DNA from: Promethearchaeota archaeon
Lineage (GTDB): Archaea > Asgardarchaeota > Lokiarchaeia > Sigynarchaeales > SOKP01
Length of the DNA: 12,797 bases
Reading direction: 5' to 3'
Assembly: GCA_014730295.1 (NCBI GenBank)
Contig: WJIN01000350.1
Coordinates: 1-12,797 of the forward strand
Below the pieces are notes generated by a model that was not told the DNA's origin, searched no databases, and was given only the letters and a program-made list of their open reading frames with translations. The number at the start of each line of letters is the position of its first letter. The first letter of the stretch is position 1. Both the position numbers and the translations under genes were made by a program. Positions 6,738 to 12,797 of the stretch are shown piece by piece.

Positions 6738-7727
6738 ATGAAGAGTTATCAGAAAATTAGGGATCCCGCGATTTTTCAAGGATCATTAAAAAAAAGCTCA
6801 TATTACGAGGGATGGTATTTTAAACTAGTGAATAATGAACTAAATAGTGTGTTAGCTTTCATACCCACAATCGCCTTAAATGAAGATAAGAAGAAGAAAG
6901 TGTGCTTCATACAAATATTAGATGGACTCAGCTCAGAGGTTTATTACGTCGAGTACCCTGTAAACAAATTTTGGAGTTCAAACTCTCAATTTCTCATTAA
7001 AATTGGGAACAGCTATTTTTCCAAGGAAAAAATAAAATTGGATATTGATCAGGAGGGGATCACCATAAAAGGAGACATCAAATTTATGGATCAAACCCCT
7101 ATTCCAAATACTTTAATATCTCCGGGCGCAATGGGCCCCTTCTCCTATTTGCCATTTATGCAAACTTATCATGGGATCATCAGCATGAATCATCAAATTC
7201 GAGGCAGCCTTAAATTAAACTCCCAAAATATTAGATATGGGCGGGGATCTAAAGGATACATAGAAAAGGATTGGGGAAAATCGTTCCCAGATGCGTGGAT
7301 TTGGATGCAAACAAATCATTTTACTAAGGAGCCCCGTTCTTTTATGCTCTCGATCGCGGAAATTCCATGGATGGGATATAAATTTATTGGATTCCTATGT
7401 TTTCTTTTAGATGGCCATACAATATATCGATTTGCAACGTATACGGGAGCGAAAATACGAAAAATAATACCCAGAAAAGATAATGTGAACATAATAATCG
7501 AAGATAAACGAAAAATTCTTTTGATAAAAGCTAAAAAAGGGAGTTCAGCAAGCTTAAAAGCACCGAATCTTGGATTAATGACTTCAAGATCGATTGAAAG
7601 CATAGATTCTACTATTTCTATTCAATTATTCAACAAGAATTTAAATAAACTTAAAAAAGAATTAATATTGCAAGATACGGGTAAATATGGTGGACTAGAA
7701 CTAATGAAAGTTGAAAATTTAATCTAA
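6738..7727 (+). CDS. Tocopherol cyclase-family protein
   Basis: A 329-residue, probably soluble beta-rich protein with the signature blocks of the tocopherol cyclase-like family (Tocopherol_cycl). These are YYEGWYFK (22-29), the AFIPTIAL segment (40-47), FIQI (57-60), SPGAMGPFSYLPFMQTYHGIISMNH (128-152), GYIEKDWGKSFPDAWIWMQTNHF (173-195) and YRFATYTGAKI (230-240). In plants and cyanobacteria the named enzyme closes the chromanol ring of vitamin E. Homologues also occur in anaerobes that make no tocopherol, where the substrate is unknown, perhaps another isoprenoid quinone or lipid. The full length and intact motifs suggest a working protein. No prenyltransferase or quinone pathway gene is nearby. 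The purine stretch GAAGG touches the ATG, too close to act as a Shine-Dalgarno. A TATA candidate TGCTTATACC is at 6679-6688. The gene converges on the next radical SAM gene. Confidence 0.8.
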   Translation: MKSYQKIRDPAIFQGSLKKSSYYEGWYFKLVNNELNSVLAFIPTIALNEDKKKKVCFIQILDGLSSEVYYVEYPVNKFWSSNSQFLIKIGNSYFSKEKIKLDIDQEGITIKGDIKFMDQTPIPNTLISPGAMGPFSYLPFMQTYHGIISMNHQIRGSLKLNSQNIRYGRGSKGYIEKDWGKSFPDAWIWMQTNHFTKEPRSFMLSIAEIPWMGYKFIGFLCFLLDGHTIYRFATYTGAKIRKIIPRKDNVNIIIEDKRKILLIKAKKGSSASLKAPNLGLMTSRSIESIDSTISIQLFNKNLNKLKKELILQDTGKYGGLELMKVENLI

Positions 7728-7794
7728 GGAAAGTTCTTTCAAAATTTATTCCTTTCCAACTAAATTTAAAATAAATTATACTAATTTAAGCTTT
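7728..7794. terminator. Convergent AT-rich terminator region
   Basis: 67 bases between the stops of two converging genes, with T-rich and A-rich runs that could end transcription from both sides, as oligo-T tracts do in archaea. No stable hairpin is evident. Confidence 0.3.
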
Positions 7795-8469
7795 TTAAAT
7801 TATATTTCTATCTTTAAGCGCTTTTTTCACGAAGGGATATTTAATTAGAGACTCATATTCAAGATTGGGGATATTAAGCTTCTGTATATCTTCTTTATTG
7901 AACAATTCCGCTAAAATAGCTGCTCTATGTTCAATCTGATATTTTTCTAATAATTCTAGTGCTCTCAACTGATAAGCGAAATATTTCCCTTCTGCCCCGG
8001 TTATTTTTTCAAATGAGCGTTCATCTACCCCTTTTAACGATACTCTAACATATAAATTGTCATAATTACTCAATAATCTTACATAGCTTTCATCTAATAG
8101 AATTGCGTTTGTTTCTAATATGAATAGGGCACTCTTCGGAAGTGATTCTATAACCATTATTAGATGTTCTTGGCATAGTGTCGGCTCTCCCCCACTGATC
8201 CGTATGAGAGAGTGTTTAAATTTTAATAACTCTTGGCAAACATCTGCGGGGCTATAAAATTTGCCATATTTCATAGGTTTCCATACTTTTTTCTGAGCCC
8301 AGCAATAAGCGCATCTCAAATTGCATCCCAAGCAATCAGCCGTCGCACATCCTCCATAAAATTTGGTGCTGCGAAATCGAAAATACTTTCTAGAATTATT
8401 ATTACATACCACTTTTTCGACTTTCTCCGTTAATTCTCTGGGATCATACATTAAAGGTTTCCTTTTCAC
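7795..8469 (-). CDS. Radical SAM protein, archaeal orphan type
   Basis: A 224-residue radical SAM protein. The cluster motif CNLRCAYC gives C49-C53-C56 and is preceded by YGGCATADCLG with two more cysteines (C41, C46). The SAM-binding block RISGGEPTL is at 90-98, followed by FILETNAILL (116-125), VRVSLKGVDERSFEKITGAEG (141-161) and the helix FAYQLRALELLEKY (164-177). This ordered set of motifs is shared by a family of archaeal radical SAM proteins related in style to activating enzymes and wybutosine-type proteins. No substrate is known to me. The protein lacks a SPASM domain and is shorter than most, ending soon after the barrel. It has its own TATA box 40 bases upstream and no Shine-Dalgarno. 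Confidence 0.8.
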   Translation of the reverse strand: MKRKPLMYDPRELTEKVEKVVCNNNSRKYFRFRSTKFYGGCATADCLGCNLRCAYCWAQKKVWKPMKYGKFYSPADVCQELLKFKHSLIRISGGEPTLCQEHLIMVIESLPKSALFILETNAILLDESYVRLLSNYDNLYVRVSLKGVDERSFEKITGAEGKYFAYQLRALELLEKYQIEHRAAILAELFNKEDIQKLNIPNLEYESLIKYPFVKKALKDRNII

Positions 8470-8504
8470 TTACATAAATTTTTATATTTTACCTATTATC
8501 TTTT

Positions 8505-8514
8505 TTTATATAAT
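8505..8514 (-). promoter_or_regulatory. TATA box of the second radical SAM gene
   Basis: Minus-strand ATTATATAAA, centred about 40 bases before the ATG at 8469. Confidence 0.5.
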
Positions 8515-8576
8515 GAAAGTCATTTCAACCATAAATATTTGAAATACTATTGATTATTATCACTCAAAGACAACAT

Positions 8577-8581
8577 AGGAG
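8577..8581 (+). promoter_or_regulatory. Shine-Dalgarno site of the small longin-like gene
   Basis: AGGAG lies six bases before the ATG at 8588. It is the only well-placed Shine-Dalgarno site in the window. A TATA-like ATAAATATTT (8531-8540) sits about 52 bases before the ATG, which would give a longer leader than the neighbouring genes have, as expected when a ribosome site is used. Confidence 0.5.
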
Positions 8582-8587
8582 AAGTAA

Positions 8588-9001
8588 ATGATAGAAAAGC
8601 TCTTAATATGTGACTCACAGGGTTATCCTTTTTACACAAAAGATTTTGATTCTGCGATTCCTTCCATAGACCAGGCATTACTTAGTGGACTCATCTCAAC
8701 AATCGGAACGCTGGGACGTCAACTATTTAAAAAAGAAATCGCAAATATCACTTTTGGAACGGGAGTTAGTCAATCTCACATCTTTATTGTTACAAAAGAA
8801 CTACTTAGCGAAGGAAAGTCTATATATTTTGTCTTTTTTATGAAAGGTGAATGCGATCAAAAACTCGTAAAAGACATCTCAACAACAATATTTATTGAGA
8901 ATAAAAATATGTTAAAGAGATCTAAGAATTTCTCGGGTCAAATTAAGGATCGAGTAGATTCTATCTTAAAAAATCGATATTCTGGTATTGGTGCGTGCTA
9001 G
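8588..9001 (+). CDS. Small longin/roadblock-like protein
   Basis: A 137-residue protein that is essentially one longin/roadblock-type domain. It has strand MIEKLLICDSQGYPFYTKDF (1-20) with the D-x-x-G turn, then helix IDQALLSGLISTIGTLGRQLF (27-47), strands IANITFG, HIFIVTK and SIYFVFFMKG, and a closing helix (90-108). A basic tail of about 25 residues follows. This is the pattern of the many single-domain longin/roadblock proteins of Asgard archaea, which are thought to pair with small GTPases; the function of this one is unknown. The extreme C-terminus is ...SGIGAC, with a terminal cysteine that might be lipidated, though this is speculation. The Rag-like GTPase is about 5 kb away. The start is well fixed by the Shine-Dalgarno site. 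Confidence 0.65.
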   Translation: MIEKLLICDSQGYPFYTKDFDSAIPSIDQALLSGLISTIGTLGRQLFKKEIANITFGTGVSQSHIFIVTKELLSEGKSIYFVFFMKGECDQKLVKDISTTIFIENKNMLKRSKNFSGQIKDRVDSILKNRYSGIGAC

Positions 9002-9099
9002 TATTATAAAATCATGGAAAAAAAATATAACAATCTTCTTTTATTCATACCTCATTATCAATAAAACATATTTAAAAAAAAGGGATATTTTCTGGAATT

Positions 9100-9324
9100 A
9101 TGCACAAAAAGAAGATCTTGCTCACTGGAGCATCTGAAAGCATTGGAACCCAAATTCTGAAAGAATTACTTAAGAGATTAGACCAATATCAACTCAAGAT
9201 ATTTGCTCGAAAGTCTAAAAAAAATAAAAAACCATTTAGATCTACTTATCAAGTTAATGTAGGTGGAACTGAAAAAATCCTTCACGCCGCCAAAATCTTA
9301 AATACTGAACTAAAAATCATATAA
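9100..9324 (+). pseudogene. SDR epimerase remnant, N-terminal parts with internal loss
   Basis: A 74-residue frame begins like an extended SDR (NAD-dependent epimerase/dehydratase). It has KKILLTGASESIGTQILKEL (4-23), where the middle glycine of the nucleotide motif is changed to Glu, and KIFARKSKKNKK (33-44). It then jumps at about 9230-9245 to YQVNVGGTEKILHAAKIL (50-67), a block normally about 45-50 residues later. The missing part would hold the 'GDxxD...DxVIHxAA' region. The frame stops after ELKII (9324), where the catalytic YxxxK half should begin. The gene cannot make a working enzyme. The missing block is found just downstream on the other strand. A TATA-like CATATTTA at about 9065 suggests that the remnant may still be transcribed. 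Confidence 0.75.
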
Positions 9325-9449
9325 TATTCGGGATCTTTATATGCTTGAGGGGGTATTAATGCAGCTGCGTGTATTATTATATCTTGATCCTGTACAGCCT
9401 TCTTACATTTTTCAAGATTTAAAATATCACCCCAAATTATATCGGTATC
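9322..9449 (-). pseudogene. Inverted middle fragment of the same SDR gene
   Basis: Read on the minus strand from 9449, the frame gives DTDIIWGDILNLEKC, then KKAVQDQDIIIHAAALIPPQ, then AYKDPEY. This is exactly the strand-4 and 'HAAA' region of an extended SDR that is missing from the plus-strand fragment beside it. A stop codon lies immediately before it (9450-9452). After about 9322 the frame runs into antisense of the other fragment and closes soon after. There is no start codon of its own at the beginning, so it is a displaced piece and not a gene. Confidence 0.7.
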
Positions 9450-9747
9450 CTACCGAAAAAATAAAATATAATAGTAATAACAGAAGAAGTAAGATCAAAC
9501 CGCAGCGATATCAGTTGAGTCCAAATAAATTTTTGAAAATGACTCACTCTAAATATGCTGCAGGTAGTACCACCTAATACCGATTCACGAAAGTGTTGAG
9601 GTTCACAGAGACGTGCACTCTTAAAAATGCATAGTACTCTATCCATAAAAAATCTTTATACCGGAAAACAACCAGATTTGTTCGGTGATATCCTATTATT
9701 TTTCAATTATTGACTTAAATTGAAATCTTTAATAAGTTCTCTAAACA
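9450..9747. other. Non-coding stretch after the SDR remnant
   Basis: About 300 bases with short broken frames only. It holds a perfect small hairpin overlapping the edge of the inverted SDR piece (TCGGTA-TCC-TACCGA, 9442-9456) and an imperfect palindrome AGGTAGTACCACCT (9562-9575). The part at 9540-9640 is less AT-rich than the gaps elsewhere, which suggests decayed coding DNA. I could not assign it to the missing C-terminal half of the SDR in any frame. Confidence 0.35.
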
Positions 9748-9756
9748 AATATAACA
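9748..9756 (+). promoter_or_regulatory. TATA box of the MFS gene
   Basis: AAATATAAC, centred about 38 bases before the ATG at 9790. No Shine-Dalgarno follows. Confidence 0.45.
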
Positions 9757-9789
9757 TAATTACTTAATTAGGAATTAGAGATATATTTT

Positions 9790-11079
9790 ATGGAAAAAAC
9801 AGAAAAATCTGGTAATAAATTAATTTTTATAGCTGCTTGTGTCGGATGGATCCATGATGCATTCAATTTAACTATAATAACCTTGTTAGCGACTGATATC
9901 CGGACAGCTTTCGGTGTCGGAACTCTCGAAATAGGTCTAATTTTTTCGGGACAATTTATTGCAACCTTTTTTGGAGCGATTGTTTTCGGAAGTATGGCTG
10001 ACAGAGTAGGGCGAAAACCCGCGTTAATTTTTTCAGTATTATGGGATAGTATCATTACTACGCTCTCTGCATTTTCGATTAATTATTGGTGGCTCTTTAC
10101 CACTCGAATATTATCGGGAATGGGTGTTAGTTGGGGTGTAGGATATGCCCTAGTATCTGAATCATTTGGTGCAAAGCCTAAAAGAAGAGGGTTAGCTGGT
10201 GGCTTTCTTCATAGCACTTTTATAGTTGGATTTATTTTAGCTTCTGTTGTAGCACAAATAATATTGCCACTCAATCTCCCATTTGGTTCATGGAGGTATT
10301 GTTTTTTAGTTTCTCTCTTCCCAATACCGCTTTTAATCCTATTCAGTAATAAGATGCAAGAATCAGAGATGATGGTGGAATATAAACAAGAAATGGAAAA
10401 ACGAGGAAAGGAAATTCGAAAAGTTCCTTTATTAGATGTATTTAAAAAAGAAAAGGGAACTTACCTTTTAATTGTTTCAGCAATAATGCTTTGGCTTTCA
10501 CAACTCGTATATCATAATTTAATTGATTTTGGGCCGGATTATATCGGGCAAATAAGTGGAAATGACCGTCTGGGAACCCAAATGGTAACTATTGTTGGTA
10601 TCTTTGGAGCTATCGGAATTATTGGATTCGGTGCCTTATCGGATTACATTGGACGGAAGATTTGTTTCTTTATTAATATGGTCATCCAATTTGTTTCCTT
10701 GATATTATTCCTCATCGCGAATCAGTTAATTTATATACCCTTGCTCATCGTAGCCTATATTATTTTTGGGTTTGGTCAAGGAAACTCAGGAGTACAAGGG
10801 GTATGGCTCACGGAACTTTTTGCAACTGGAGAAAGAGCCTCAACAGCATCTACGGTATATAGTTTTGCAAGAGGATTTTCACTCAGCGGTGTTTTTGTCG
10901 GATTCTTAGCAATACTTATTGAAGATGGAACCGGATTGAGCAGTGCTGTATCATTAGGATGGAGTATGGGAATAGCAATATTCTTCTGTATTCCCCTTCT
11001 CATACTTCCATGGCTACTTCCTGAAACTAAGGGTAAAATTTTAAAAGCAATCGAAGAAGAAGATCTTAAAGTAAAATAA
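9790..11079 (+). CDS. MFS transporter, metabolite:H+ symporter-like
   Basis: A 429-residue, 12-helix major facilitator protein. Motif A is GSMADRVGRK (67-76), between helices 2 and 3. It repeats in the second half as GALSDYIGRK (281-290), as expected from the internal duplication. Helix 1 carries GWIHDAFNLTII (19-30), the acidic helix-1 residue typical of organic-anion symporters. The central cytoplasmic loop (186-224) is highly charged and the protein ends with PETKGK (411-416). These traits fit the sugar-porter-like and aromatic/carboxylic acid:H+ symporter branches. The substrate cannot be read from the sequence. The protein is full length with no visible defects. The gene has its own promoter and is followed directly by an oligo-T terminator. 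It is probably unrelated to the decayed SDR upstream. Confidence 0.85.
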   Translation: MEKTEKSGNKLIFIAACVGWIHDAFNLTIITLLATDIRTAFGVGTLEIGLIFSGQFIATFFGAIVFGSMADRVGRKPALIFSVLWDSIITTLSAFSINYWWLFTTRILSGMGVSWGVGYALVSESFGAKPKRRGLAGGFLHSTFIVGFILASVVAQIILPLNLPFGSWRYCFLVSLFPIPLLILFSNKMQESEMMVEYKQEMEKRGKEIRKVPLLDVFKKEKGTYLLIVSAIMLWLSQLVYHNLIDFGPDYIGQISGNDRLGTQMVTIVGIFGAIGIIGFGALSDYIGRKICFFINMVIQFVSLILFLIANQLIYIPLLIVAYIIFGFGQGNSGVQGVWLTELFATGERASTASTVYSFARGFSLSGVFVGFLAILIEDGTGLSSAVSLGWSMGIAIFFCIPLLILPWLLPETKGKILKAIEEEDLKVK

Positions 11080-11098
11080 AACTTTAATAAATCCTTTA

Positions 11099-11107
11099 TT
11101 TTTTTTT
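11099..11107 (+). terminator. Oligo-T terminator of the MFS gene
   Basis: Nine consecutive T residues begin 20 bases after the MFS stop codon. This is a typical archaeal oligo-T terminator without a hairpin. It lies between the converging MFS and msrA genes. Confidence 0.6.
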
Positions 11108-11117
11108 ATTTGAGCCT

Positions 11118-11597
11118 TTAGATTCCAAAATGGCTTTTGGTCTGCTGTTTTTGTATGTATTTTTGATGATATTCTTCCGCCTTGTAGAATTCCTTCGCTG
11201 GTTCAATCTTAGTGACAATTGGATTTTTGTATCTCCCAGAATTTTCTACTCGTTGTTTTGATTCTATTGCTTTTTCCTTTTGTTCCTCGGAGTGATAAAA
11301 GATAACAGAACGATATTGTTCTCCAATGTCAAACCCTTGTCTGTTAAGAGTCGTAGGATTATGAATCTTCCAAAATATGTCAAGTAATTTCTCGTAACTT
11401 ACGATGTTGGGATCATATTCAACTCGTACCACCTCGGCATGCCCCGTTTTTTTCGAGCAAACATCTTTATAAGAGGGCTTATCAAAATCTCCACCGCTAT
11501 ATCCTACGGTCGTAGAGACTACGCCATTTACCTTTCTGAACTTCTCCTCAACGCCCCAGAAACAGCCCGCGCCAAAAGTTGCGATTTTAGTATTCAT
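11118..11597 (-). CDS. msrA: Peptide methionine sulfoxide reductase A
   Basis: A cytosolic repair enzyme that reduces the S-epimer of methionine sulfoxide in proteins and free methionine. With the start at 11597 it has 159 residues. The catalytic motif GAGCFWG has C12. Family blocks VGYSGG (31-36), [21 protein letters not shown] (43-63), [19 protein letters not shown] (79-97) and [10 protein letters not shown] (138-147) are all intact. The only other cysteine is C47 in the YKDVC block; the C-terminal recycling cysteines of some MsrAs are absent. An in-frame ATG at 11612 would add MHRLN. I prefer 11597 because the TATA box at 11632-11639 is 38 bases from it, but only 23 from the upper ATG, and because the family usually starts close to the [10 protein letters not shown] strand. 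MsrB is not in the window. Confidence 0.95.
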   Translation of the reverse strand: MNTKIATFGAGCFWGVEEKFRKVNGVVSTTVGYSGGDFDKPSYKDVCSKKTGHAEVVRVEYDPNIVSYEKLLDIFWKIHNPTTLNRQGFDIGEQYRSVIFYHSEEQKEKAIESKQRVENSGRYKNPIVTKIEPAKEFYKAEEYHQKYIQKQQTKSHFGI

Positions 11598-11631
11598 ATT
11601 TAATCTATGCATAAAAAGGGTATTAAATCTA

Positions 11632-11639
11632 CTTATAAT
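11632..11639 (-). promoter_or_regulatory. TATA box of msrA
   Basis: Minus-strand ATTATAAG, centred about 38 bases before the preferred ATG at 11597. It supports the shorter protein start. Confidence 0.5.
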
Positions 11640-11782
11640 GCTCTAAAAGAAAAAAGGAAAAATGAGCAATTAAAACAAAAAGTCTTATTCCTTTTTCTAA
11701 TTAATTATTACAAAATATCTTAAAAATCTATTCAACAAAATGAATGAAAAATTTTAAAAAATTAATATCTTACCAACATATA

Positions 11783-12658
11783 TTACAAAAGCTTTCTATA
11801 TTTCTCTTTCCACTCGGAATCTATTTTTCCCAAAGCTTGTTTTGCCTCACTTTCTAAGAAGTAATAATTGCTCTCAAGAAAATCAGATATCAGCCCTATA
11901 ACTTCTTTTTTTCCTATTTCGCCTAAGGCTCTTATAATTCCTTTTTGTAATAGCGCAGTTTCATAATCCTCTTCTTCTTTTTTCATGGTGTGTTTTAACT
12001 TCTCAATTAGCAAATCGGAAAGTTTATCATCAAGAATTTTTTGAAGCGCATTAAATGCGAAATACCAAACATCATAACTCTCGGATCCCAGGCTTTCAAT
12101 AAGAAATGGGACGGCTTTGATACTTCCAAGTTTACCAATTGCTTGTATTGCCCTAAGCTTTACTAATTTTTTATCTGCATGTAATAGAGCAATAAGTTCT
12201 TCTGCGGCGGACTTAATTTTCAATATTCCAATAGATTGGATTACCTCCATCTTCAGTTTCGGTTCCCTAGATTTGAGAAACTCCAAAAGCGTGTCTCTAA
12301 TTTTATCTTTAAACTCATCTCGGTGCCATAATGCCACAAGAAGTCTTAAAGCAGTTAACTGCACGTCAAGATCCAGCTCATTTTCGATTACCCAAATGAG
12401 TGGCTTGATAGCTTTCTTACAATTATAATTAAATGCTAATAATTTTGCTGCCTCAATTCTAACTTCAGCATCTTCGTCTGAAATAAAATAATTCTCAACT
12501 TTATCAAAATGCTGGTTGTCGCGTAATCTATTTAAAAGCGTCAGAAACTTGATCCGCGTCTCTTTATCGGTGGTGGGATAAATCTTATGAAGTCGCTCTA
12601 TTAATTCTGGTCTTCCAACATTCTCTAGCTCATTTAATATCGAGTCGGGATCAATCAA
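11783..12658 (-). CDS. HEAT-repeat (PBS lyase-like) protein
   Basis: A 291-residue all-helical protein made of paired-helix HEAT repeats of about 30-35 residues. Clear units are at 60-92 (DEDAEVRIEAAKLLAFNYN...AIKPLIWVIE), 96-127, 130-160 (EPKLKMEVIQSIGILKIKSAAEELIALL), 163-190 (KLVKLRAIQAIGKLGSIKAVPFLIESL), 194-222 and 235-262 (KGIIRALGEIGKKEVIGLISDFL). The last helix ends at residue 291. The repeating 'AIxALGxIG...AVPxLIxxL' pattern is that of PBS-lyase-type HEAT repeats, which form protein-binding scaffolds. The chromophore lyase activity of the phycobilisome members is not implied. There is no signal peptide or catalytic motif. A TATA box lies 37 bases upstream. The partner is unknown. 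Confidence 0.85.
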   Translation of the reverse strand: MIDPDSILNELENVGRPELIERLHKIYPTTDKETRIKFLTLLNRLRDNQHFDKVENYFISDEDAEVRIEAAKLLAFNYNCKKAIKPLIWVIENELDLDVQLTALRLLVALWHRDEFKDKIRDTLLEFLKSREPKLKMEVIQSIGILKIKSAAEELIALLHADKKLVKLRAIQAIGKLGSIKAVPFLIESLGSESYDVWYFAFNALQKILDDKLSDLLIEKLKHTMKKEEEDYETALLQKGIIRALGEIGKKEVIGLISDFLESNYYFLESEAKQALGKIDSEWKEKYRKLL

Positions 12659-12690
12659 AATTTTTATAGATAATAACTTTTTAATATTTT

Positions 12691-12700
12691 ATTTTATATG
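12691..12700 (-). promoter_or_regulatory. TATA box of the HEAT-repeat gene
   Basis: Minus-strand CATATAAAAT, centred about 37 bases before the ATG at 12658. Confidence 0.5.
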
Positions 12701-12743
12701 AGAACACATTTAATTTTTCTCAATAATTTGGTGTGCGTAATCA

Positions 12744-12782
12744 CTGAAAAATTAAGGTATCTGTTTTATATTAATTTTTCAG
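12744..12782. repeat. Perfect 12-bp inverted repeat
   Basis: CTGAAAAATTAA (12744-12755) and TTAATTTTTCAG (12771-12782) are perfect reverse complements with a 15-base loop. The repeat overlaps the possible stop of a minus-strand gene entering from the right and lies upstream of the HEAT gene promoter, so it may be a terminator or a regulator site. Confidence 0.45.
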
Positions 12783-12797
12783 CGAATTCTTCTAATA
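12766..12797 (-). CDS. Possible last codons of a gene entering from the right
   Basis: The minus-strand frame reads LEEFAEKLI and then a stop at 12766-12768, open to the window edge. Nine residues are too few to identify anything, but their composition is protein-like. The stop sits inside the inverted repeat. Confidence 0.25.
   Translation of the reverse strand, partial: LEEFAEKLI

Noticed and set aside
9341..9577. A 78-residue plus-strand open frame after the SDR remnant
   Set aside because: Its first part is the antisense of the inverted SDR block, and the rest is low-complexity Ser/Asn/Lys sequence without family features.
9437..9646. A 69-residue minus-strand open frame overlapping the SDR debris
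   Set aside because: It has no recognisable motif and odd composition, and it overlaps the inverted SDR piece in a different frame. It is better explained as decayed DNA.
11598..11612. Longer msrA start adding MHRLN
   Set aside because: It would lie only about 23 bases from the TATA box centre, probably upstream of or at the transcription start, and the family normally begins near the [10 protein letters not shown] strand.
12117..12428. A 103-residue frame opposite the HEAT-repeat gene, and similar frames opposite the GTPase, tocopherol cyclase-like and MFS genes
   Set aside because: All are antisense shadows of well-supported genes and show no domain of their own.
1..12797. tRNA genes, CRISPR arrays, insertion sequences or prophage genes
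   Set aside because: I looked on both strands for T-loop sequences, regularly spaced repeats and transposase or integrase motifs and found none.

Overview
The window looks like a piece of an Asgard archaeal chromosome, probably Lokiarchaeia-like, although the sequence alone cannot fix the lineage. The evidence is strong AT richness (GC near 30% by eye), archaeal TATA boxes about 37-42 bases upstream of start codons with almost no Shine-Dalgarno sites, and above all a complete Rag/Gtr-type small GTPase with a C-terminal roadblock domain. Two further proteins have a longin/roadblock-like fold pattern. There are no tRNA or rRNA genes, CRISPR arrays or insertion sequences that I can see.

Layout from left to right. 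A radical SAM/SPASM-type enzyme (+) is open to the left edge, so its true start lies outside the window. A gap follows with a candidate 38-residue gene (-) and a strong hairpin. Next come a DUF4184-type membrane protein (+) and the Rag-like GTPase (-). The GTPase diverges from a 251-residue longin/roadblock-like protein (+). Then a stand-alone PAS protein and a seven-helix membrane protein lie in the same direction (-), followed by a 680-base gap with little coding signal and a small double zinc-ribbon protein (-). A tocopherol cyclase-family protein (+) converges on a second radical SAM protein (-). A second longin/roadblock-like protein (+) comes next. After it lies a wrecked SDR epimerase gene, part of which sits in the opposite orientation. 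The window ends with an MFS transporter (+), msrA (-), a HEAT-repeat protein (-) and perhaps the last codons of another (-) gene.

Genes are mostly single units that alternate in strand, so operon logic gives little help. Two arrangements may matter. One is the GTPase sharing a 336-base divergent promoter region with a longin/roadblock-like protein. This recalls eukaryotic Rag GTPases, which are scaffolded by roadblock proteins (Ragulator). The other is the seven-helix protein followed by the PAS protein, which could be a split sensor without a kinase. The clearest structural oddity is the scrambled SDR pseudogene at about 9100-9450.
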